From positions 62,001-126,000 of the forward strand of contig JBAZZY010000003.1 of NCBI GenBank assembly GCA_041658565.1: a DNA stretch of 64,000 bases, in the 5' to 3' direction. A program made the position numbers and the translations under genes. The notes under the pieces were generated by a model that was given only the letters and a program-made list of their open reading frames with translations, searched no databases and was not told where the DNA came from. Origin of the DNA: Actinomycetota bacterium. GTDB taxonomy: Bacteria; Actinomycetota; AC-67. Each line of letters opens with the position of its first letter. Position 1 is the first letter of the stretch. Positions 26,162-33,376 of the stretch are shown piece after piece.

Positions 26162-26592
26162 CACAGCAAGACCTGTTCGGCGAGTCCCTCGAGGAGTTGC
26201 TCATCTACTGCGACGGCGGCTCGCGCGGCAATCCCGGCCCGGCGGCGCTCGGAGTGTCGATCCAAGATCCCAGCGGGACCGAGATCGAGGGGGTCGGCGA
26301 GACGCTCGGGACCCAAACTAACAATTTTGCGGAGTATTCCGCCGTAATTCGTGCCTTGGGGCGCGCGGCAGAACTCGGCGCGCGGCGCGTGAAGATCCGC
26401 ACGGACTCCCAATTGCTCGTTCAGCAGTTGCGCGGCGTGTACAAGGTCAAGAGCGCGAACCTGCGTCCCTTGTTCGAGCAGGCGCGCGCTGCGGCGTGCC
26501 GCTTCGAGAAGGTCGTATTCGAGCACGTCCCGCGAGAGCAAAACGTGCGCGCCGACGAACTGGTGAACCTCGCGCTCGACGCGAAAAGCTGA
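26158..26592 (+). CDS. rnhA: ribonuclease HI
   Basis: 144 residues. It degrades the RNA strand of RNA-DNA hybrids. All four acidic residues are visible: Asp in IYCDGGSRGNPGPAALG, Glu in NNFAEYSAVI, Asp in IRTDSQLLVQQL and Asp in VRADELVNLAL. It lacks the basic handle of E. coli RNase HI, as usual for the short actinobacterial type. GTG start in a GTGA overlap with the zinc-ribbon gene. rnpB begins 40 nt downstream with its own -10. Confidence 0.95.
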   Translation: MTQQDLFGESLEELLIYCDGGSRGNPGPAALGVSIQDPSGTEIEGVGETLGTQTNNFAEYSAVIRALGRAAELGARRVKIRTDSQLLVQQLRGVYKVKSANLRPLFEQARAAACRFEKVVFEHVPREQNVRADELVNLALDAKS

Positions 26593-26620
26593 CCGACCCT
26601 GGGACGGCGGCCTCCGGCGC

Positions 26621-26626
26621 TACACT
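26621..26626 (+). promoter_or_regulatory. -10 element (TACACT) of rnpB
   Basis: TACACT ends 6 nt before the first base of helix P1 at 26633, the spacing expected for transcription to begin at the mature 5' end. It supports TACACT as the genuine -10 form in this genome. Confidence 0.6.
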
Positions 26627-26632
26627 GATGCC

Positions 26633-27028
26633 GAGGAGTGGGCCGGGCGGCCGCGGCGAGTCAAGTGCTCGTCGAGGAAAGTCGGGACTCCACAGGGCAG
26701 CGCGGTGGGTAACGCCCACCGGGGGTGACCCCGGGAAAGCGCCACAGAAAATGTACCGCCAGCGGCTGCCGACGTGGGTCGAGCGTAATGCCAGACCCCG
26801 CCGGCGGTGCGGGCAAGGGTGGAACGGTGGGGTAAGAGCCCACCAGCGTGATGGGTGACCGTCACGGCTCGGCAAGCCCCGCGCGGAGCAAGACCAAGCA
26901 GGGAGCAGGGCGGCCCGTCCAATGCTTCCGGGTAGGTCGCATGAGGCTTGCGGTAACGCAGGTCCCAGAGAGATGGTCGCCCCTCGCCGAAAGGCGAGGA
27001 CAGAATCCCGCTTACAGGCCCACTCCTC
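26633..27028 (+). ncRNA. rnpB: RNase P RNA, bacterial type A
   Basis: About 396 nt bounded by the P1 helix (GAGGAGTGGGCC at the 5' end with GGCCCACTCCTC at the 3' end). Conserved regions are present in order: GAGGAAAGTCGGGACTCC (CR-I), CCACAGAAAATGTACCGCC, AAGGGTGGAACGGTG, GGTAAGAGCCCACC, and the 3' CAGAATCCCGCTTACAGG. It is the catalytic RNA that matures tRNA 5' ends. Position after rnhA is a common actinobacterial arrangement. Confidence 0.97.
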
Positions 27029-27076
27029 ACCCTCACACCGGCGCGTGTCGCCGCCGGCGTAAGGGCGGGTTGCTCG

Positions 27077-27655
27077 CTACTCGCTCGGGACGAGTTCCGC
27101 CTCGATCTCGATCCGCACCTTTTTGCCGACGAGGAACCCGCCGGCTTCCAGTGCCTGATTCCACGTCATTCCGAACTCCTCGCGATCCAACTCCGCAACA
27201 GCGGAGAATCCCGCCGCGACGCCGCCCCACGGCGGTGATGCGGCACCCTCGTAGGTCACGTCGAGCGTTACCGGACGCGTGGTGTCGCGAATCGTGAGAT
27301 CGCCGGTAACGCGCAAGGTGCGGTCACCCGAGCGCTCGGTCGAGGTGCTGCGGAAGGTCAGAGATCTGTAGCGCTCTACGTCCAGGAAGTCGGCGGAGCG
27401 CAGATGTTCGTCGCGCTGCTCCTGGTTCGTCGTGATGCCGGCGGCCTCGATCGTGACGTCGATCGAGGTGTCCTCGGGGCGATCCCCGATGGTGACGGTT
27501 CCCTGGAAACGGTCGAATTGCCCGCGAACCTTCGCGACCATCAAGTGGCGGGCTGAGAACGACAGCACCGAGTGAGCGGGATCCAGTTTCCAGATTCCGA
27601 CGGCCGGCACCTCGATTCCGTCCAGGTTTCGCAACGGCTTCGTCATCTGGTTCAT
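27077..27655 (-). CDS. YceI family lipocalin-like protein
   Basis: 192 residues forming one YceI beta-barrel domain (GIWKLDPAHSVLSFSARHLMVAKVRGQF at the N-terminus is written here only in part: WKLDPAHSVLSFSARH). DRPEDTSIDVTIEAAGI, LRSADFLDVERYRSLTF and GMTWNQALEAGGFLVGKKV are further family motifs. YceI proteins bind polyisoprenoid or amphiphilic molecules. There is no signal peptide, so this one is probably cytoplasmic, unlike E. coli YceI. ATG 27655 is preceded by AAAGGA. It diverges from the sensor kinase gene. Confidence 0.93.
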   Translation of the reverse strand: MNQMTKPLRNLDGIEVPAVGIWKLDPAHSVLSFSARHLMVAKVRGQFDRFQGTVTIGDRPEDTSIDVTIEAAGITTNQEQRDEHLRSADFLDVERYRSLTFRSTSTERSGDRTLRVTGDLTIRDTTRPVTLDVTYEGAASPPWGGVAAGFSAVAELDREEFGMTWNQALEAGGFLVGKKVRIEIEAELVPSE

Positions 27656-27836
27656 CGTAGGTCCTTTCGTTGCCGGAGTGCTTCCGCCACAACTGATCCG
27701 GACGCAGAGGTATTCCTCAGCCGGTTTCCGGCCCTGTGCATGCGGGTCGCTTGGTGTGGAACCTGGTCGTTCGCACCGGTGTGGGGTGTTCGCGCGATTC
27801 AACGAGCGAGCGCGTTTGGCCGAAACTTAGAGTGCG

Positions 27837-27858
27837 GTGTAGCCATAACGTGCTACAC
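27837..27858. promoter_or_regulatory. inverted repeat upstream of the sensor-kinase gene
   Basis: GTGTAGC (27837-27843) and GCTACAC (27852-27858) form a perfect 7-bp inverted repeat with an 8-nt spacer. A TAGAGT (27829-27834) and a TACAC lie at or beside it. It could be an operator for the downstream LuxR-type regulator or another dimeric protein. The rest of 27656-27917 shows no gene. Confidence 0.35.
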
Positions 27859-27917
27859 GCATCGGGGGCATCACGACACTCAATGAAGCCTGGGGGCAGG
27901 CGCGCGTAGGCGGTGAC

Positions 27918-29567
27918 GTGCCGTCGCGACCGCGTCTGCAGGTCTTGCACGGCGCCGGCGTCGTCGGCCCGCGCGAGGCGCGCGCCTATTCGACCGACGG
28001 GGCTGCCGGGTTGGTCTCGGTTGGCCGCGGGTTGGCGTTCGCGGTGGCGGCGGTGCTGGAGATCTCGGGTCGCAATGCGTCCGGCACACGGATGATCTTG
28101 TTCGCAGCCGTCGGAGTTCATGCGGCCGTCCGAATGGCCCGGCGACGTCCCCGCGGCTCGATGGCGTGGGTCGACGCCGTGCTCGCCGCCGCGCTGCTGG
28201 CGACGACGGGTGGTCCGGCGAGTTCATGGTCCGCCTATGGAGAGGTCACGCTGCTCGGCGTGGGGTTCGGGCTCGGCCCGGGCGGAGGAGCGCTGGCCGG
28301 CGCGCTCGTCGCGGCCGCTTCAGCCCCCGCGGCCGTCGAGCACTTCAGTGTTCGTCTCGGCTCTCCACTTGAAGCCGGGACCTGGTTCGTGCTGTTCCCC
28401 GTGATTGGGATGGCCGGTGGGATGGCCGCGCGCATCTGGCGCGCGGGAGGTCCCGACGGCGAGCGCGCGGTCGCCGATGCGAACCGTGTTCTCGGAGACT
28501 TGTATCGCCTTGCGCGCACGATGCCGGTGGGTCTGGAGGCGGGCACGGTCGCGCAGGACGCGCTCGCCGTCGCGCGGGAGCGTTTGCGCGCGACGGCCGG
28601 GGTGTTCTTGACCACTCACGACGGCGTTGCGTCGGTCGAAGCGGCCTTTGGTGTCGCGGCCGCCGAGCGCGTCGCCACGGCATCGGTCGCTCGGTTGTCG
28701 TCGGCCGGCGCCTCGATCCTGGATGTCGCCGAGCTGGGACCGCTCGCCGCGATGGCGCTCGCACCGCACCGTTGTTGGTCGTCGGCGCCGGTGCGCCGGG
28801 GCGGGGAGACTCTGGGTGTACTGCTTGTGGCGTGCCCCGACCACGACCGGCACGACCGCGTGCTCTCCGGTGTGTGTGAACTCGCCGAGGACGCGTCGAT
28901 CGGCATGCAAAACGCAGTGCTGTTCCGACGGCTCCGTGAGTTGTCGGTGGACGAGGAGCGCACCCGCATCGCCGGGGAACTCCACGACGGCGTGGCTCAG
29001 GCGTTGACGCATTTGCGCTTCGAGTTGGAAGCGATGGCGCGTGGCGCGACTTCGGATTCGGCCGTGGTGCGCGGGGAGGTGCTGCGGCTGGCCGGCGTTG
29101 CGGAGCGCGCGCTGGGAGATGTTCGCTCCACCGTGCACGGTTTGCGGTCGTCGCTTGCCGGAGGCCTGGTGCATGCGCTGTCCGCGTACACGGCCGAACT
29201 GCGCGGCGGCGGAGGACCGGAGATCGCTTTTGAGGCGGCGGGCGAGGTGTGGCTTGATCCTGCTGCGGAGGCTGAGGTCTTCCGCATCGGACAGGAAGCG
29301 CTGTCGAATGCGCTGCGCCACGCGGGAGCCCACCATGTGTGGGTGTCGCTCACGGCGTCGGACACCGAAGTGCGCTTGATCGTTGAGGACGACGGCCGTG
29401 GGATGCCGGACATTGGGCGCCCCGAATCCGCGGCCGGCGGCGTCGGGCTGGCGGGAATGCGCGAGCGGGCCGAGCACATCGGCGCGCGCCTTGCGATTAC
29501 GCCGAGAGTTGCCGGAGGAACGCGAGTGTCACTGGTGTGCGGTGCAGTCCGCGGAGGGGTCCGGTGA
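27918..29567 (+). CDS. membrane sensor histidine kinase (NarL-partner type) with GAF domain
   Basis: 549 residues. Several hydrophobic segments between residues about 36 and 175 form a membrane sensor. Residues about 195-335 look like a GAF domain. The HisKA_3 dimerisation box is RIAGELHDGVAQALTHL with phospho-acceptor His356. The HATPase_c domain shows IGQEALSNALRHAGA (N box) and VEDDGRGM with GGVGLAGMRERAEHIGA (G boxes). The arrangement matches the NarX/DesK/LiaS class. The stop overlaps the response-regulator start. Location just upstream of the Flp pilin genes suggests control of pilus expression. GTG 27918 is used. Confidence 0.9.
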   Translation: MPSRPRLQVLHGAGVVGPREARAYSTDGAAGLVSVGRGLAFAVAAVLEISGRNASGTRMILFAAVGVHAAVRMARRRPRGSMAWVDAVLAAALLATTGGPASSWSAYGEVTLLGVGFGLGPGGGALAGALVAAASAPAAVEHFSVRLGSPLEAGTWFVLFPVIGMAGGMAARIWRAGGPDGERAVADANRVLGDLYRLARTMPVGLEAGTVAQDALAVARERLRATAGVFLTTHDGVASVEAAFGVAAAERVATASVARLSSAGASILDVAELGPLAAMALAPHRCWSSAPVRRGGETLGVLLVACPDHDRHDRVLSGVCELAEDASIGMQNAVLFRRLRELSVDEERTRIAGELHDGVAQALTHLRFELEAMARGATSDSAVVRGEVLRLAGVAERALGDVRSTVHGLRSSLAGGLVHALSAYTAELRGGGGPEIAFEAAGEVWLDPAAEAEVFRIGQEALSNALRHAGAHHVWVSLTASDTEVRLIVEDDGRGMPDIGRPESAAGGVGLAGMRERAEHIGARLAITPRVAGGTRVSLVCGAVRGGVR

Positions 29568-30244
29568 GCATGGTGCTGCAGGTACCCGGATCAGCGGCGG
29601 CGGAACAAGCGATGACGCGCATCGTGATTGTTGAAGATCACACGTTGGTCCGTCAGTCGGTCGCCAAGATCGTGTCTGCAGAACCCGGGTTCATCGTGGT
29701 GGGAGAAGCGGCGCGCGGAGATGAGGTTCTTCCTCTGGTCAATGTTCGGCGCCCCCACATTGTGTTGCTGGACGTCGCGATTCCCGGCGGCAGCGGGCTG
29801 GAGGTCGCCGCACAACTGCGCGCGGAGGCGCCGGCGGTGCGACTGATCTTCCTGACGATGCACGACGACGACGCTACGGTGTCGCGCGCGGTGGCACTCG
29901 GCGCGGATGGGTACTTGCTGAAGAGCGCATCAACGGATGAGTTGATCCAGGGGTTGCGCGCGGTGGCAGCGGGTGGATCGTTTTTGAGTCCTGCCGTTGC
30001 GCGTAGCGTCATGCGGCGCGCGGGCGGGCGCGCGCAAGGGACTTGCCTAACCGATCGTGAACTCGAAGTGCTGCAACTGCTCGTCTCTGGCCGGCGTCCG
30101 GCTGAAGTAGCGCGCACTTTGTTCGTCTCCTTGAAGACGGTTCGCAACCATCTCGCGAACATCTACATGAAACTTGATGTAGACACCGCCGCGCAGGCGA
30201 TCGCAGAGGCGTTCCGCCAAGGTCTCGTCGCGCAAACCTTCTAG
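29564..30244 (+). CDS. LuxR/NarL-type response regulator
   Basis: 226 residues from GTG 29564, which forms a GTGA overlap with the kinase and has GGAGGGG 5 nt upstream. ATG 29570 or 29612 (MTRIVIVEDH) are alternatives. The receiver domain has the acidic pair in VIVEDHTLV, the phospho-acceptor Asp70 in VLLDVAIPGG, Thr in FLTMHDDD and Lys in GYLLKSA. The C-terminal LuxR HTH is LTDRELEVLQLLVSGRRPAEVARTLFVS in outline, with LKTVRNHLANIYMKL as recognition helix. It is the partner of the kinase; the pilin genes are the obvious candidate targets. Confidence 0.93.
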   Translation: MSMVLQVPGSAAAEQAMTRIVIVEDHTLVRQSVAKIVSAEPGFIVVGEAARGDEVLPLVNVRRPHIVLLDVAIPGGSGLEVAAQLRAEAPAVRLIFLTMHDDDATVSRAVALGADGYLLKSASTDELIQGLRAVAAGGSFLSPAVARSVMRRAGGRAQGTCLTDRELEVLQLLVSGRRPAEVARTLFVSLKTVRNHLANIYMKLDVDTAAQAIAEAFRQGLVAQTF

Positions 30245-30269
30245 GTCGGCGCACCTAGACCTATGGGGA

Positions 30270-30353
30270 GCGATGCACCCGCAAGTCTCGTCGGGCGACT
30301 CATGCCGTCGGCAACCGCGATTCGTACGATCGTTGATAGCCGGTGCCGGTCGC
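30270..30353 (+). ncRNA. structured leader of the Flp pilin genes, candidate c-di-GMP-I (GEMM)-like riboswitch
   Basis: The strands GCGA-U-GCACC (30270-30279) and GGUGC-CGG-UCGC (30342-30353) close a long helix. Inside are a GCAAGUC segment opening a hairpin (AGUC with GACU around 30283-30299), a GACUCAUGCCGUCGG stretch comparable to the GACGCAAAGCC-CCGG part of GEMM, and UUGAUAGCCGGUGCCGG (30333-30349), close to the conserved GAUAGCCGGGUUGCCG 3' motif. Several conserved bases differ, including the GCAAAG run, so the assignment is tentative; it could be a variant ligand class or an unrelated structured leader. Confidence 0.4.
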
Positions 30354-30437
30354 AAGAAGGCCGAAAAACAGCCGGGGTCACGGACGGTTCGCGTCGCGGC
30401 AGGTCCGCGCAGGCGAGGGACGAGGGAGGTGAACAAG

Positions 30438-30656
30438 GTGACGGATCTTCTCACGGGCGTACGCATGATGGGCCTGTGGTGTGCATCCCGCCTGCGGATC
30501 CGCAGTGAGCGCGGTGCCACGGCCGTCGAGTACGGCCTGATGGTGGCGCTTATCGCCGCGGTGATCATTGCGGCGGTGGTGTTCCTGGGGCAGACAACTC
30601 GAGACAGCTTCGCGTGTACGGGCAATTCGCTTTCGTCGAAGTCTGCGGCCTGCTGA
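30438..30656 (+). CDS. Flp-type major pilin 1
   Basis: 72 residues from GTG 30438, with GGGAGG 8 nt upstream (GTG 30429 is in frame but overlaps that site). Class III prepilin signal: cleavage is expected after Gly26 in RGATAVEYGL, leaving mature Glu5-Tyr6 as in all Flp pilins. One hydrophobic helix (ATAVEYGLMVALIAAVIIAA) follows. The mature C-terminus ends in a CX11C pair whose last Cys is the final residue. The subunit is assembled by the TadA/B/C machinery downstream. It is a tandem paralogue of the next gene. Confidence 0.92.
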   Translation: MTDLLTGVRMMGLWCASRLRIRSERGATAVEYGLMVALIAAVIIAAVVFLGQTTRDSFACTGNSLSSKSAAC

Positions 30657-30694
30657 GGTCGCATCAAGGGCTTTTCAAGGAGAGGTGAGCACAG

Positions 30695-30913
30695 ATGTCT
30701 TCGATTCTTCAGATGGTGCGTATGACCGGCGTGTGGATGACCGCGCGCCTGGGCGTCAAGAGCGAGCGCGGCGCGACGGCCGTTGAGTACGGCCTGATGG
30801 TGGCGCTCATCGCCGCGGTGATCATCGCCGCCGTCGTGTTCTTGGGGCAGCAGACCAAGGCCACGTTCGACTGCACGGCGACCTCGGTCGCGGGTCGCAC
30901 AAACGCTTGCTGA
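30695..30913 (+). CDS. Flp-type major pilin 2
   Basis: 72 residues, exactly the length of the first pilin. Residues 23-52 are nearly identical (SERGATAVEYGLMVALIAA and onward), also at the DNA level, which indicates a fairly recent duplication. The leader peptide and the exposed C-terminal part differ. It keeps the CX11C ending (FDCTATSVAGRTNAC). AAGGAGAGGTG precedes the ATG. A 17-bp hairpin immediately downstream separates it from the minor-pilin genes. Confidence 0.93.
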   Translation: MSSILQMVRMTGVWMTARLGVKSERGATAVEYGLMVALIAAVIIAAVVFLGQQTKATFDCTATSVAGRTNAC

Positions 30914-30924
30914 TTCGCTGAGAG

Positions 30925-30963
30925 CGAACTCCCCGGGCGGGTCTTCCCCGCCCGGGGAGTTCG
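30925..30963 (+). terminator. 17-bp perfect hairpin between pilins and tadE
   Basis: CGAACTCCCCGGGCGGG (30925-30941) pairs completely with 30947-30963 around loop TCTTC. There is no U-run, so it is more likely a partial attenuator or a 3' stabiliser that leaves pilin mRNA in excess over the downstream assembly genes. Confidence 0.6.
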
Positions 30964-30978
30964 AGGGAGAGGCTGACG

Positions 30979-31404
30979 ATGCACACGATCAGGCAGGAGC
31001 GAGGGGCATCCGCGGTGGAATTCGCCATCGTGGCCTCCCTGCTGTTCATGCTGCTGTTCGGCACGGTCCAGTTCGGAATGGCGTACAACCGTTCTCAGGG
31101 CCTGCAGGCAGGCGCGCGCGAGGGCGCGCGCCTCGCATCGATCGGAGCTACGTATAGCGAGATCGCGGCGCGCGCGCGCGACGCACAGAGCCTGTTCGTC
31201 CCGACCGATGTGGTTGTCGTGACCACGCCGTCGTCGTCCGGCACTTCCCGTCCATGCGCGGTGGCCGGCGTTGGGGGCCTCGTAACGGTTGAAGCAAAGG
31301 TGCCGGCGAGTGCGAAGTACGCCATCGCGATTCCCTTGTGGGGGAACAGGCCGATTGACTACACGGGATCCGGCACGTTCCGCTGCGAACGAGGGGGGGC
31401 CTGA
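30979..31404 (+). CDS. tadE: TadE-like minor pseudopilin
   Basis: 141 residues. The N-terminus RQERGASAVEFAIVASLLF is a TadE-type prepilin leader with the Gly/Glu arrangement (Glu at mature position 5), followed by one membrane helix. The conserved QFGMAYNRSQGLQAGAREGAR segment of TadE proteins follows. Two cysteines (RPCAV, FRCER) lie in the exterior domain. GGGAGAGG precedes ATG. It ends in a TGATG overlap with the next gene. It is a pseudopilin processed with Flp and needed for pilus assembly. Confidence 0.9.
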   Translation: MHTIRQERGASAVEFAIVASLLFMLLFGTVQFGMAYNRSQGLQAGAREGARLASIGATYSEIAARARDAQSLFVPTDVVVVTTPSSSGTSRPCAVAGVGGLVTVEAKVPASAKYAIAIPLWGNRPIDYTGSGTFRCERGGA

Positions 31405-32582
31405 TGCGCCGGCTCAGGCAAGAGCGAGGCGTTTCGGCGGTCATCGTCATGGTGAGCATGGTCGCGTTGTTCGGCGCCGCGATGCTGTCCGTCGACGCGG
31501 GCAGCCTCTGGAAGACACGCCGTGCACTGATCACCGACACCGACGCCGCCGCGCTCGCCGCGGCGCGGTATATCGACGCGGGCGGCTCGGAAGGGTGTTC
31601 GGAAGCCGTTGCCGGTGGGTCATCGAGCGGGGCCGGCGCAGAAGCCGGGTACGTTCTTGGGCAAAACGATGCCGGCGCGTCGATGTCGAGATTCGAGGTT
31701 TCGCCTTACGCCGGCACGTGCACAGGGGACGCCGGACATGTGCGCGTCGATGCGACGCTGCCCGTTCCGCTGGCGGTCGCCGGGCTGTTCGGGTTCAAGG
31801 ACATCTCCGCGTTCTCCAGTTCTGCCGCGCAGTGGGGTCCGCTGGCCGCGGCGTCCGGGATACGCCCGGTGGCGGTGTGCGACAAGAGCGCTCATTACCT
31901 GGAGTGGGCGGCGCACTTGGCAGGCAACGATGCAAGGTGGGGCACGGGTCCCGGGCATCCGGGCGGCTCCGGCGGTGTCGTGCACCGGATTGCCTTCGAA
32001 CGGGGCAGTTCGGGGTGCGGAGATGCGTCCGGGAACTGGGACTGGCTGGACTTCAACGACAACGCACCTCCGAACGGGAACTCCGCTCTTTCGGACTGGC
32101 TGCGCGACGGGTATCCCGGAGTTGTGTCGTTGGGTGACGCGGCGACCGGATTGCCCCGCGACTGCAATGCCGACCAATCCGGGAACCAGGAATCCTGCGG
32201 CCCGAAGACCGGCGCAGGCGGCGGCAGCTTCGTCGGGTCGTTGCAGTACCTGCGTGACACGCGTACCACGTTTCCGATCGCGGTTTACGACCGCGTCGTC
32301 GACGACCGGGACCCGCGCGGGTGTGCGGCACCGCCCCCGTGGACGGCTTCGGGGAGCAACGCCCGGTTCTGTCCGGTCGCGTTCCTACTCGTACGAATCC
32401 ACGGGTGGAGCAACATCACCGGTCAGCTTCAGGACAACTCCTACATCGATCTGGAGTTCTTGGACGAGTGGTGGGTGGGACAGGTCGGAGCGAATCCTTC
32501 GGAGAGCCGACCGACCGTGCACGGCGTGCAGCTGTGTGGGGGCAACTACGGGGCGACGATCGATCAGCGCTGCGATTTGTAG
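31404..32582 (+). CDS. TadG-like Flp pilus-assembly protein
   Basis: 392 residues. The N-terminus RQERGVSAVIVMVSMVALFGAAMLSVDAG is, in shortened form, RGVSAVIVMVSMVALFG: the single N-terminal membrane helix of TadG/TadE-like proteins (PF13400 type), followed by SLWKTRRALITDTDAAALAAARY. The remaining 330 residues are extracytoplasmic, Gly/Asp/Cys-rich with at least eight cysteines, and without a recognisable VWA domain of its own. Instead the VWA domain of this locus is on the TadB fusion, which may have taken over that part. Start codon overlaps the tadE stop. Confidence 0.82.
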   Translation: MRRLRQERGVSAVIVMVSMVALFGAAMLSVDAGSLWKTRRALITDTDAAALAAARYIDAGGSEGCSEAVAGGSSSGAGAEAGYVLGQNDAGASMSRFEVSPYAGTCTGDAGHVRVDATLPVPLAVAGLFGFKDISAFSSSAAQWGPLAAASGIRPVAVCDKSAHYLEWAAHLAGNDARWGTGPGHPGGSGGVVHRIAFERGSSGCGDASGNWDWLDFNDNAPPNGNSALSDWLRDGYPGVVSLGDAATGLPRDCNADQSGNQESCGPKTGAGGGSFVGSLQYLRDTRTTFPIAVYDRVVDDRDPRGCAAPPPWTASGSNARFCPVAFLLVRIHGWSNITGQLQDNSYIDLEFLDEWWVGQVGANPSESRPTVHGVQLCGGNYGATIDQRCDL

Positions 32583-32606
32583 CGCGCGCAAGGGGAGGAC
32601 GATTAC

Positions 32607-33365
32607 GTGAAGCAGGTAGCGATGGGGAAACGGATGGGAAGTCTGTTGCTGGCGGTTGTGCTTGCGGCGCTGGCGACGGCGGCGCTCATCTCGTACGTGC
32701 ATGCGCTGGAGAACAAGGCGTTCACCGGCGTAGAGACCGTCGAGGTGTTCGTGGCCAAGGACTCGATCCCTGCCGGGATGAGCGCAGACGCCGCAGTGCA
32801 GCGCGCGGCGATTACTACGACGACGGTTCCGCGCAAGGTGGTTGCCGAAGGCGCGATCGCCTCGCTGGACGAGATCCGCGGCAAAGTCGCGGCTGTGACG
32901 ATCGTGCCGGGTGAGCAAATCGTTTCGTCGCGGTTCGTCGAGCTGTCCGCCGTGGGATCCGGACTTGAGATTCCGGCCGGTCGCCAGGCGATGGCCGTCG
33001 AGTTGGCGTTGCCTCCGGGCGTCGGAGGGTACATCCAACCGGGTGCGCGCGTCTCGGTGATTGCGCATCTGTCGGTCACTTCCGGTCGCGGCGCAGACGC
33101 TCGCGCCCAGTACCTGTTGCAGGACGTCTCGGTACTGGCCGTCGGGCAGAAGGTGGTGTCGGCTGCAAACGAGGGCAGTCGCGGGGCCGCGCGTCAGGCG
33201 AGCGCCGCTCAGGACCGAACGCTGCTCACGCTTGCCGTCACGCCTTCCGAGGCGGAGAAGCTCGCCTTCGCGATCTTCGAAGGCGACGTGTACTTCACGC
33301 TGTTGCCGCCGGATCAGAAACCGGTTCGCACCTCCGGCCGTAACGGCGCCAGTGTCTTTCGTTGA
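32607..33365 (+). CDS. cpaB: CpaB/RcpC family Flp pilus assembly protein
   Basis: 252 residues. An N-terminal membrane anchor (GSLLLAVVLAALATAALIS) is followed by an SAF domain (VEVFVAKDSIPAGM, then VTIVPGEQIVSSRF) and a RcpC-type beta domain (MAVELALPPGVGGYIQPGARV). In Gram-negative bacteria CpaB/RcpC supports the secretin. Monoderm Actinobacteria keep it without a secretin, where it may line the wall-crossing part of the pilus. GTG 32607 follows GGGGAGG. Confidence 0.9.
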   Translation: MKQVAMGKRMGSLLLAVVLAALATAALISYVHALENKAFTGVETVEVFVAKDSIPAGMSADAAVQRAAITTTTVPRKVVAEGAIASLDEIRGKVAAVTIVPGEQIVSSRFVELSAVGSGLEIPAGRQAMAVELALPPGVGGYIQPGARVSVIAHLSVTSGRGADARAQYLLQDVSVLAVGQKVVSAANEGSRGAARQASAAQDRTLLTLAVTPSEAEKLAFAIFEGDVYFTLLPPDQKPVRTSGRNGASVFR

Positions 33366-33376
33366 GGCGAGGACCC

